Shown here: piece after piece, positions 1 to 7,003 of the stretch
Position numbering within the stretch: position 1 is the first letter of the stretch
How the letters are laid out: the number at the start of each line of letters is the position of its first letter
Assembly (NCBI GenBank): GCA_023667845.1
Contig: JAMPIU010000206.1
Span: 62,001 to 126,000 of the forward strand
Source of the DNA: Dehalobacter sp.
Lineage (GTDB): Bacteria > Bacillota > Desulfitobacteriia > Desulfitobacteriales > Syntrophobotulaceae
Direction of reading: 5' to 3'
DNA length: 64,000 bases
Made by a program: the position numbers and the translations under genes
Notes under the pieces: model-generated
What the model saw: the letters and a program-made list of their open reading frames with translations, nothing else
Database searches by the model: none
What the model was told of the DNA's origin: nothing

Positions 1-1
1 G

Positions 2-2020
2 ATTGACAGTCTGACGATGTCCGTTTCCATTCTGCTGTTGATTTGGGTCATTTACCTTGATGCGCACTATGAGAACCTTTACCTTATTTCCAAAGGCGGC
101 TGGACTTTATCTATGAGCATCCTTCTCGATATTGGAATGATGACCGGTATATCCATCTGGTTTTTCTCAATCCGGGCCGGAAATATCGCCCCCTCCGTCC
201 GACTTTCATCAGGCTCCGTTTTTGCCTTCGCTTTGCTCGACTTGATCTATTATTATCTCTATCTCCATGATCTTTATATTCCGAATTCAGTGATTGATTC
301 GATTTATATGGCAAGCTTGCTTGGTATTGCGCTCAGTGCGCTTATAACGCCCCAGAATATAACAGCAGAGGCTGATGATCTCACGCTATATGGGGATTAT
401 TCTAACGAAGGTTACAGAAATCAGGGGTTACTTTTATTGGTCGGGCCTATTATCATTCTGTTTTTTGTTGGATTCAATATTCAAAGCTTATTGATTTTTT
501 TCATTATTATCTTTCTTCATGGAATATTGAGCAATCATATTCAGAATTCCATCAAAGACCAGCGTCTCTTAACAAGAGAAAAAGAGCTGAATGCCGAACT
601 TGAAAAACGTATTGATGAACGTACACGGGAGCTTTCGGAAAAAGCCAGAGAACTCGAGAAAAAAAACCGCCAGCTACATTGTCTCTCCAGTCAAGATATC
701 GTAACGAAGCTTTACAACCGCCGCTTCTTTCTGGAAGCTGTGCAGGAAAAAATCAAAAACTGCCAGGACGATAATATTCTCGTCCTGTTATTTCTTGATA
801 TTGACCGGTTCAAAACGATCAATGATGTTTATGGCCATATTATCGGAGATAAACTGATCATTGCACTTTCCAAGCGTCTCCAGAAATTTACCGATCCTGA
901 ACATGACCTGCTGGCCCGCTTCGGCGGTGATGAATTTGTGCTGGCGTTCCATGGCAAATATCATAACGGCGATATTGAGAAGCTGGCCCAAGGTATCATC
1001 GCCATCTGTACAGAGCCAATCCAGCTCAGTAAATATACATTCCACATAACGATCAGTGTCGGGATCTCCATTTACCCGCATGATGCTTCAAGTCTTGACG
1101 CCCTGATCCAGAATTCCGATATAGCGATGTATGAGGCCAAGAAAATAGGGTTCAATAAATACGTCTTTTTCAATGAGCAAATCAATGCGATCCTCCAACG
1201 GAATCTAAAGCTTGAAATTTTATTGAGAAAGGCGATCTATGATAAAGAATTTTCACTTCATTACCAGCCCCAGTTCAGCATACCGGATAACAGTCTTATC
1301 GGAATTGAAGCACTGCTCCGCTGGAATAGTCCGGCTGAAGGTTCAATTCCTCCGAACGAATTCATTTCGATTGCAGAGGAGACAGACCTGATTATTCCGC
1401 TTGGAAAATGGGTGATGAACAGGGCGATCCGCCAAATTGCCGAATGGAACAACCGTTATCAGACCACTCTGAAAATGGGCATCAACGTTTCGATCAAACA
1501 GCTGAATCATAAAGAATTTGGTGAAATGGTCAAATCAGCAATCAAATTCTATGCTGTTCCTCCGGAATGGATTGATATGGAGATCACTGAAAGCATAGCA
1601 ATCGAAGAAGCCTATGATATTCACGGGATTATCAAAACGATCAGGGATATCGGAATTTCTATCTCGATTGATGACTTTGGAACCGGCTATTCCTCTCTAA
1701 ATCATTTGAAGATGTTTCCATTTGACCGCATAAAATTTGCCAAACTCTCCATTGATCATATTGTCAATGATGAGTTTGACAAAGAAATTGTGCGTTCGAT
1801 TATTGTGCTGGCGAATTTTATGAAAATTAAAACCATCGCCGAAGGCGTTGAAACTGCAGCCCAATACGAAGTGTTGAAAGAATTGGGCTGTGATCAGATT
1901 CAAGGCTACTATCTGGGCAAGCCCATGCCGGCTAAAGAGTTCGAAAAAGCCTTTTTTAGCTTACCCCAACAGTTCCTTTTAGAAAATTCTCCAGTAAATT
2001 CTTCAATAATTTCTTTATAA
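2..2020 (+). CDS. Membrane-anchored GGDEF-EAL protein (c-di-GMP turnover), 5' end outside window
   Basis: The frame is open from base 2 with no stop before it, and the first visible Met is at 17, so the gene probably begins upstream of the window. The N-terminal ~180 residues are hydrophobic with several membrane segments, followed by a short charged coiled coil (about 190-220). The GGDEF domain keeps an intact GGDEF motif (ARFGGDEF). The inhibitory RxxD site is replaced by PEHD, so product inhibition is probably absent. The EAL domain keeps EALLRW and the DDFGTGYSSL loop, so phosphodiesterase activity is plausible. Which activity dominates cannot be told. It is convergent with mtaD. Confidence 0.9.
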   Translation: MDSLTMSVSILLLIWVIYLDAHYENLYLISKGGWTLSMSILLDIGMMTGISIWFFSIRAGNIAPSVRLSSGSVFAFALLDLIYYYLYLHDLYIPNSVIDSIYMASLLGIALSALITPQNITAEADDLTLYGDYSNEGYRNQGLLLLVGPIIILFFVGFNIQSLLIFFIIIFLHGILSNHIQNSIKDQRLLTREKELNAELEKRIDERTRELSEKARELEKKNRQLHCLSSQDIVTKLYNRRFFLEAVQEKIKNCQDDNILVLLFLDIDRFKTINDVYGHIIGDKLIIALSKRLQKFTDPEHDLLARFGGDEFVLAFHGKYHNGDIEKLAQGIIAICTEPIQLSKYTFHITISVGISIYPHDASSLDALIQNSDIAMYEAKKIGFNKYVFFNEQINAILQRNLKLEILLRKAIYDKEFSLHYQPQFSIPDNSLIGIEALLRWNSPAEGSIPPNEFISIAEETDLIIPLGKWVMNRAIRQIAEWNNRYQTTLKMGINVSIKQLNHKEFGEMVKSAIKFYAVPPEWIDMEITESIAIEEAYDIHGIIKTIRDIGISISIDDFGTGYSSLNHLKMFPFDRIKFAKLSIDHIVNDEFDKEIVRSIIVLANFMKIKTIAEGVETAAQYEVLKELGCDQIQGYYLGKPMPAKEFEKAFFSLPQQFLLENSPVNSSIISL

Positions 2021-2071
2021 AATTTTACAGAATTCCCCTTGTTTAACCAGGTCGGCAGGATAGCGAAAAGC

Positions 2072-3370
2072 TCAGACTTCAGACGCTATTCTCCTGGCTC
2101 TTTTTTCTGCTTCGCGGCAGATTTTCTGTTCGTCAAGTGTCAGCAGTCTCCTGTCTTCCATCAGGATCTTTCCGTCGACGATTACCGTTCTGACATCCCC
2201 GCCCCTGGCACAGTAAACCAGATGTGAAGGTATCGAGAACCTCGGATAGAAATGCGGCTGATCAAAGTCAATCGAAATCATATCCGCTTTATAGCCGGGC
2301 TGAAGTTTACCTAGATCCTTCAATCCTGCCACAGTTGCCCCTCCGGCCGTCGCCATTTTCAGAACTTCATAGGCTTTGAGGTCTTCAGGAGAGCCAACCA
2401 GTTTTTGCTGAAAGGAAGCCGAACGCATTTCCCCAAACATATCAAGATCATTATTGCTGGAAGTACCGTCTGTTCCGAGTCCGACAGCAATCCCCCGCTT
2501 AAGCATTTCCGGAATCCGTGCTGTTCCGCTGCTCAGCTTCATATTGCTTTCCGGGTTATGGGCAACCCCTACGTTATACTTTTTAAGGATATCCAGTTCG
2601 GCATCATTCAGGTAAACACAATGGGCAGCAATCATTTGTCCTCCCAATATACCCTGTTGTTCCAGCCAGCAGAGCGGCGTTGTTCCATATCTCTCCCTGA
2701 TCGTAGCGAGTTCGGATTCTGTCTCCGCGAGATGGATATGGATGCCGGCTCCTAACCTGTCGGCCTCCTGTTTTACAGTCAGCAGAAATTCTTCTGAACA
2801 GGTATACGGGGCATGCGGGCCAAACATAATCTTAATTCGTCCGTCCCCAGCGTTATGATACTTCCGGAATAATTCAATATTTTCCTGCAGTGATCTGTTG
2901 CCGGCTTCTTTATTGTGATCAATCATGCCGCGGGACAGCAGTGCTCTAGTCCCTGATTCCAAAACTGCCCTGGCCGTTTCTTGTTCACTGATATACATAT
3001 CCGTCATGGTCGTCGTACCGGAACGGAGCATCTCACAAAGAGCAAGCGAACTCCCCCAGTAGATATCTTCCGGTGTCATTTTATCTTCAAAAGGCCAGAC
3101 CTTTTCCTGCAGCCAGGGCATAAGCGGCATATCATCGGCATAGCCGCGCAGCAGTGTCATTGCAGCATGCGTGTGCGTGTTAATAAGTCCGGGCATCACG
3201 ACATGGTTCGTTAAATCCAGGACTCTGTCTGGATTAAAACCCGCCGGGGCTGTTCCTCTCTCCCCGACAGAAACAATACGGTCCCCGTCTATCGCAATTT
3301 CTCCCTGCAGGTAGAAATCCTGTGCATCGGTCATCGGTAAAATCATCGCTCTGATTAGATACCTGGACAT
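2072..3370 (-). CDS. mtaD: 5-methylthioadenosine/S-adenosylhomocysteine deaminase
   Basis: This is an amidohydrolase-superfamily enzyme of 432 residues, the usual length for the MtaD/TrzA group. Zinc ligands are visible: HTH in NTHTHAAMT (about residues 64-66), HIHLAETESE (about 210), AHCVYL (about 248) and the Asp of GTDGTSSNND (about 300). The family deaminates MTA to methylthioinosine and/or SAH to S-inosylhomocysteine. It lies downstream of mtnA on the same strand but is separated from it by a strong terminator, so it probably has its own promoter. Its position beside mtnA and an MtnP homologue argues for a role in MTA salvage. Confidence 0.9.
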   Translation of the reverse strand: MSRYLIRAMILPMTDAQDFYLQGEIAIDGDRIVSVGERGTAPAGFNPDRVLDLTNHVVMPGLINTHTHAAMTLLRGYADDMPLMPWLQEKVWPFEDKMTPEDIYWGSSLALCEMLRSGTTTMTDMYISEQETARAVLESGTRALLSRGMIDHNKEAGNRSLQENIELFRKYHNAGDGRIKIMFGPHAPYTCSEEFLLTVKQEADRLGAGIHIHLAETESELATIRERYGTTPLCWLEQQGILGGQMIAAHCVYLNDAELDILKKYNVGVAHNPESNMKLSSGTARIPEMLKRGIAVGLGTDGTSSNNDLDMFGEMRSASFQQKLVGSPEDLKAYEVLKMATAGGATVAGLKDLGKLQPGYKADMISIDFDQPHFYPRFSIPSHLVYCARGGDVRTVIVDGKILMEDRRLLTLDEQKICREAEKRARRIASEV

Positions 3371-3416
3371 TGGGTTACCTTCTTTCTCTTCTATATCATT
3401 TGACGCCTGTTTGCAG

Positions 3417-3461
3417 AAAAAAACGGCTTAAATGAACCTGTACAAAAATCCATTTGAGCCG
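3417..3461 (-). terminator. Rho-independent terminator after mtnA
   Basis: On the minus strand an 11-bp stem (CGGCTCAAATG against CATTTAAGCCG, one G-T pair) with a 16-nt loop is followed directly by seven T. It sits 20 nt past the mtnA stop and before mtaD. Confidence 0.85.
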
Positions 3462-3481
3462 AACGTTTTTTCTATTTCGTA

Positions 3482-4516
3482 TTATCTTACCAGCATCTTC
3501 ACCATATTTACAGAATAGGGCGGGGATATGATCCCTTTTTCCGTAATAATCCCGGTAATATATTTTGCCGACGTAATATCAAAAGCGGGATTGTACACAC
3601 TGACTTCATCGGGAACAATCCTTACATCCATGATTTTCCGAACTTCCTGATCGTCCCGCTCTTCTACAGGGATCTCGTCCCCGCCAGATATTTTCAAATC
3701 AATGGTCGTTGTCGGTGCCGCCACATAAAACGGAATTTGATGAGCAGCAGCCAGCACGGCCAGCGAATAGGTTCCTATCTTGTTGGCCGTATCGCCGTTG
3801 GCGGCAATACGGTCCGCCCCTACGATAACCATATCGACTTTCCCCTGCTGCATCAGATAGCCGGCCATATTATCCGTAATCAACGTTAACGGGATCTGAT
3901 CCTGAAGGAGCTCCCAGGCCGTTAATCTGGCCCCCTGTAAAAGGGGTCTCGTTTCGCCTGCAAAGACATGAATCTTTTTCCCGGAATCATGTGCAGTCCT
4001 AATAATCCCCAGGGCTGTCCCAAATTCAACCGTAGCAAGACTGCCTGTATTGCAGTGCGTCAGGATATTTGCTTTTTCCGGAATCAGCGTGTTGCCGTAT
4101 TCCCCAATACGTTTGTTCATTCTGCGGTCATCTTCGGCAATTTCATTCGCTTCATTGATTAAAGCTGCCCGAATATTTCCAATATCATTCATATTCAGAA
4201 ATTCTCTGAATTTATCTTCCATTTTTCTAAGTGCCCAAAAAAGGTTTACAGCAGTTGGACGTGTTCCTTCCAAAACGGTCCGAACCTCACCCATATAATC
4301 TTTAAAGTCTTCACCGCTTCCGCGGTATTCGGCAGCCCCCAGCGCAAAGCCGTAGGCTGCAGCCGCCCCGATTGCTGGAGCTCCGCGAACTTCCATATTT
4401 TTTATTGCCTCTGCCATTTCTTTATAAGAATGTATTTCGCGGTATTGTTCGACAAACGGCAATTTCGTCTGATCGAGTATCAACAAATGATCTCCCTGCC
4501 ATTGAAGCGCTTTCAC
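3482..4516 (-). CDS. mtnA: S-methyl-5-thioribose-1-phosphate isomerase
   Basis: The protein has 344 residues and belongs to the eIF2B-alpha-like isomerase family, which converts 5-methylthioribose-1-phosphate to methylthioribulose-1-phosphate in methionine salvage. Diagnostic stretches are RGAPAIGAAAAYG (substrate phosphate region), HCNTGSLATVEFG with the catalytic Cys (about 154), and GADRIAANGDTANKIGTY with the catalytic Asp (about 233). It follows the MtnP-type phosphorylase by 43 bp, and that gap holds a short palindromic repeat. No mtnB, mtnC, mtnD, mtnK or aldolase gene is in the window, so the fate of the product is not visible here. Confidence 0.95.
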   Translation of the reverse strand: MKALQWQGDHLLILDQTKLPFVEQYREIHSYKEMAEAIKNMEVRGAPAIGAAAAYGFALGAAEYRGSGEDFKDYMGEVRTVLEGTRPTAVNLFWALRKMEDKFREFLNMNDIGNIRAALINEANEIAEDDRRMNKRIGEYGNTLIPEKANILTHCNTGSLATVEFGTALGIIRTAHDSGKKIHVFAGETRPLLQGARLTAWELLQDQIPLTLITDNMAGYLMQQGKVDMVIVGADRIAANGDTANKIGTYSLAVLAAAHQIPFYVAAPTTTIDLKISGGDEIPVEERDDQEVRKIMDVRIVPDEVSVYNPAFDITSAKYITGIITEKGIISPPYSVNMVKMLVR

Positions 4517-4537
4517 ACGATTTCCGCCTTTCTTAAG

Positions 4538-4560
4538 AAAACTTGGCTGGTGTCAACCTT
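4538..4560 (-). repeat. 24-nt palindromic repeat, copy 1
   Basis: Minus-strand sequence AAGGTTGACACCAGCCAAGT followed by TTT. Similar copies lie at 12799-12822 and 28004-28027. All three are at gene boundaries and have T-rich 3' sides, so they may act as weak terminators or processing hairpins. This copy is the most diverged and its stem is weak. Confidence 0.5.
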
Positions 4561-5342
4561 TAAAATAAGCCTGCTTCTTTGCTTCCGGTAGTACAGTAAC
4601 ACCGCTGGTCATGATCCATGATCTTACAGGTGCTTTCCACCAATGCTGCCACAGTTTTGCTCAACAAGTCCATAGTAGCGATTACTTCGGCATGTGTCAA
4701 TGGGTCTTTTTTAATGCCCGCAGCCTGATTGGTTACGAGGGCCATGGTCGCATAGCACATTCCAAGTTCCCTGGCCAATACCACTTCCGGAACTCCGGTC
4801 ATTCCTACCAGGTGCCCGCCCAGCATCCGGAACATGTTTATTTCCGCCGGAGTTTCAAAACGGGGGCCTTCGGTACAGACATAGACCCCACCGTTTTTTA
4901 CATTTAAGCCGGATCTTACTGCACCTTCTATGATATGATTACGCACATCGGGACAGTAAGGTTCCGAAACATCGACATGCAAAACCCCCTGTTCCCCATC
5001 CTCAAAAAAAGTCGCCGCACGGCTTTTCGTAAAATCGAGAAACTGGTCCGGCAAGACAATATCACCGATTCGATAAGCTTCAGATATGGAGCCTACTGCA
5101 CCTGTGGCCAGAATCTTTTTCACGCCTATTTTTTTGAGGGCCCAAATATTGGCCCGGTAATTAATCAGGTGAGGCGGGCAGGTATGCTTTGCACCATGTC
5201 TTTTTAAAAACACCATTCCAATCCCGCTGATGAACCCTTCAGCCAGCTGAACAAAACCATACGGCGTTTCAACTGTCTTCTCGATCCTATCGTCAAGCGT
5301 CAGATTTTCAATTCCGGTACCGCCAATCAGTGCAAAATCCAA
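4560..5342 (-). CDS. mtnP: MtnP-family nucleoside phosphorylase, probably methylthioinosine/MTA phosphorylase
   Basis: The protein has 260 residues and is a trimeric PNP/MTAP-family phosphorylase. It shows GGTGIE at the N-terminus, KRHGAKHTCPPHLINYRANIW, GAVGSI, CTEGPRFETPAEI and GMTGVPEVVLARELG. The base-recognition segment reads VTNQAAG (about residue 205). MTA-specific enzymes such as human MTAP have TDYDCW there, and the Asn is what 6-oxopurine phosphorylases use. Together with the MTA deaminase gene nearby, this suggests methylthioinosine as the substrate, as in the Pseudomonas aeruginosa pathway. The gene begins 2 nt after the ftsY stop, so the two are probably co-transcribed. Confidence 0.85.
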   Translation of the reverse strand: MDFALIGGTGIENLTLDDRIEKTVETPYGFVQLAEGFISGIGMVFLKRHGAKHTCPPHLINYRANIWALKKIGVKKILATGAVGSISEAYRIGDIVLPDQFLDFTKSRAATFFEDGEQGVLHVDVSEPYCPDVRNHIIEGAVRSGLNVKNGGVYVCTEGPRFETPAEINMFRMLGGHLVGMTGVPEVVLARELGMCYATMALVTNQAAGIKKDPLTHAEVIATMDLLSKTVAALVESTCKIMDHDQRCYCTTGSKEAGLF

Positions 5343-5344
5343 GA

Positions 5345-6271
5345 CTACTCCTCCTCAGAACGGTCAAACAGTGCCCGGGCAAATTCCCTCGGTTCAAAAG
5401 GCCTTAAATCTTCTGCCCCTTCACCGATTCCAATCAATTTTACCGGAATATCCGCTTCATTGCGGATCCCCAGGATTACGCCGCCTTTAGCCGTACCGTC
5501 CAGCTTGGTGAGTATGATCCCTGTTATATCGACTGCTTCCTTGAAAAGCTTCACCTGCTGGATAGCATTCTGTCCGGTCGTCGCATCGAGCACCAGCAGC
5601 ACCTCGTGCGGGGCATCCGGAACTTCACGCTCGACCACCTTTTTGATCTTGGTCAATTCTTTCATCAGATTCACTTTATTGTGCAGTCTTCCGGCAGTAT
5701 CGATCAAGAGGACATCTGCATTCCGGGATCTTGCCGCATGAAGCGCATCAAAAGCCACCGCAGCAGGATCAGCCCCCTCCGACTGTTTGATAACCTCTGT
5801 CCCGGACCGTTCTCCCCATACTTCCAATTGTTCGATCGCTGCTGCTCGGAAAGTATCCCCTGCCGCCAGCAAAACGTTTTTGCCTTGGCCCTGCAGATTT
5901 TTGGCCAGCTTGCCAATCGTGGTCGTTTTTCCTACACCGTTGACACCAACGACCAGATAGACGGTGGGCTTGGAAGCCGCAAAAGACAAGGGACTCTCTT
6001 CGCCCAATAGCGCAGTAATATGTTCCTGCAGTGTATTCCTCAGCACGGAGCGGTCATTAATTTTTTGTTCTTTGACGGATGCACGCAGCATTTCAACCAA
6101 TTTCAGCGTGGTATTGACACCCACATCTGATTGAAGCAGAATCTCTTCCAATTCTTCATAAAGATCTTCATCAATTTTGCCTGAGCCGGTAAAGAGCTGT
6201 TCAACTTTGCCGACAAAACCTTCCCTGGTTTTGGTCAAACGCTCTTTAAGTCTGGAAAATATTCCCGCCAC
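5345..6271 (-). CDS. ftsY: Signal recognition particle receptor FtsY
   Basis: FtsY is the SRP GTPase that docks ribosome-nascent chain-SRP complexes at the membrane. The NG domain is complete: GVNGVGKTTTIGKLA (G1, about 112), DTFRAAA, DTAGRLHNK (G3), TKLDGTAKGG (G4) and GIGEGAEDLRPF. The charged A domain is almost absent, as in most Firmicutes. I chose the GTG at 6271 (AGGAG lies 8 nt upstream), giving 308 residues that begin MAGIFSRLKERL. A TTG at 6289 is the longer alternative and has no binding site. It is the last gene of the smc side cluster but is separated from smc by 700 bp of repeats and has its own promoter. Confidence 0.95.
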   Translation of the reverse strand: MAGIFSRLKERLTKTREGFVGKVEQLFTGSGKIDEDLYEELEEILLQSDVGVNTTLKLVEMLRASVKEQKINDRSVLRNTLQEHITALLGEESPLSFAASKPTVYLVVGVNGVGKTTTIGKLAKNLQGQGKNVLLAAGDTFRAAAIEQLEVWGERSGTEVIKQSEGADPAAVAFDALHAARSRNADVLLIDTAGRLHNKVNLMKELTKIKKVVEREVPDAPHEVLLVLDATTGQNAIQQVKLFKEAVDITGIILTKLDGTAKGGVILGIRNEADIPVKLIGIGEGAEDLRPFEPREFARALFDRSEEE

Positions 6272-6310
6272 TTCATCTTCTCCTATCAAAGCAATATTTG
6301 CACAACTGAA

Positions 6311-6339
6311 ATTTTAGCACACTCGGTTAATTCTAACAA
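6311..6339 (-). promoter_or_regulatory. Putative sigma-A promoter of ftsY
   Basis: Minus-strand TTGTTA, 17-nt spacer, TAAAAT. It lies about 40-65 nt upstream of the ftsY start. Confidence 0.5.
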
Positions 6340-6412
6340 CTCGGTCCATTCGACCAACCCCGAGGCTGGAACATACATTCTGAAATTTATTTACAAGCTA
6401 TTAAATTAATCT

Positions 6413-6529
6413 TGGGTAAGTCTGGGGGCCACAATACCGCTTTTCGGCCGTTGTGCCATCCATGGCACAAAAGGCCGCGCTTCGCAATCCTGCTCCGCTC
6501 ACAGCGGAACTGTGGCCCCCAGACTGATC
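6413..6529 (+). repeat. Palindromic element, copy A
   Basis: The outer arms AGTCTGGGGGCCACA (6419-6433) and TGTGGCCCCCAGACT (6511-6525) are perfect reverse complements of 15 bp. After a 3-nt internal loop the pairing continues as CCGCT against AGCGG. An inner hairpin has stem GTTGTGCC/GGCACAA with loop ATCCAT, itself enclosed by CGGCC/GGCCG. The start GGGTAAGTCT and end AGACTGATC are shared with copies D and E. A degenerate second arm (GTCTGCATGCCAGAAT, 6548-6563) follows it. Confidence 0.9.
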
Positions 6530-6568
6530 ATAGGCTTATTCAAGCATGTCTGCATGCCAGAATTTTGG

Positions 6569-6777
6569 ACGTTTTACTAGTTCAGCGACTCCAAAGCAAC
6601 ATTAGCTTCAAAAGAATCACTCACTCCAAATTAAGTCTCCGTGATGGATAACCGCTTTCGGCAGATTGCGCACTCCATGCTCCGCTTGACGCTGGCTATC
6701 CATTACGGAGACGTAATATGGAGCAATTGAAAGTTTTTAAGCTATCATTGTTTGGTGTCGTCGAACTAGTAAAACGT
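6569..6777. repeat. Nested palindrome containing element copy B
   Basis: An outer inverted repeat of 15 bp (ACGTTTTACTAGTTC at 6569-6583, complement at 6763-6777) encloses further imperfect inverted flanks. Inside is a shortened element whose arms are GTCTCCGTGATGGATA (6635-6650) and TATCCATTACGGAGAC (6697-6712), one mismatch in 16. The core (CCGCTTTCGG, then CGCACTCCATGCTCCGCTTG) matches copy C, but the inner hairpin has been deleted. The whole 209-bp block could fold into one long hairpin. Confidence 0.85.
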
Positions 6778-6874
6778 TCTAAAATATCCACACAGAAAAT
6801 GCTCTGCATGCTAGAATGCAACTCATACGACTCCAAAGCAACGCTAGCTTAAAAACCTTTGACCCACTCCAGAT

Positions 6875-6989
6875 TAGGTCTCCGTAATGGATGACCAGCG
6901 TCAAGCGGAGCATGGAGTGCGCAGCGCGGCCTTTTGCGTCAAGGAGGACGCAACGGCCGAAAGCGGCCATCCATTATGGAGACTAACCC
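6875..6989 (-). repeat. Palindromic element, copy C
   Basis: The arms are GTCTCCGTAATGGATG (6878-6893) and CATCCATTATGGAGAC (6968-6983), one mismatch. Read on the minus strand the core is CCGCTTTCGGCCG, a hairpin with stem TTGCGTC/GACGCAA and loop CTCCTT, then GGCCGCGC and CACTCCATGCTCCGCTTG. Its right end is 15 bp from the smc stop codon, so it may also serve as the smc 3'-end structure. Confidence 0.9.
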
Positions 6990-7003
6990 AAGCAAAAATA
7001 CTT

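Larger units (their letters stand above)
6290..7003. other. Gene-free 714-bp intergenic region packed with nested palindromic repeats
   Basis: No credible coding sequence is visible between ftsY and smc. The ftsY promoter is at the left edge. From about 6413 to the smc stop the DNA consists almost entirely of three related palindromic elements (A, B and C below) and their inverted flanks. The two blocks leading into B and C are homologous: both contain GACTCCAAAGCAAC followed by a TTAGCTT-like stretch. Confidence 0.85.

Noticed and set aside
3371-3481. PurBox because of CCGAACG near 3460
   Set aside because: It is part of the mtnA terminator stem, has no inverted partner at 16 nt and no promoter follows.
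6413-6990. Transposase or other protein genes in the repeat clusters
   Set aside because: Open frames there are short, lack ribosome binding sites and simply follow the palindromes; none resembles a transposase.
6413-7003. CRISPR array or tandem repeat interpretation of the palindromic elements
   Set aside because: Copies are not evenly spaced, occur in both orientations, have no spacers, and are scattered over the window; no cas gene is present.
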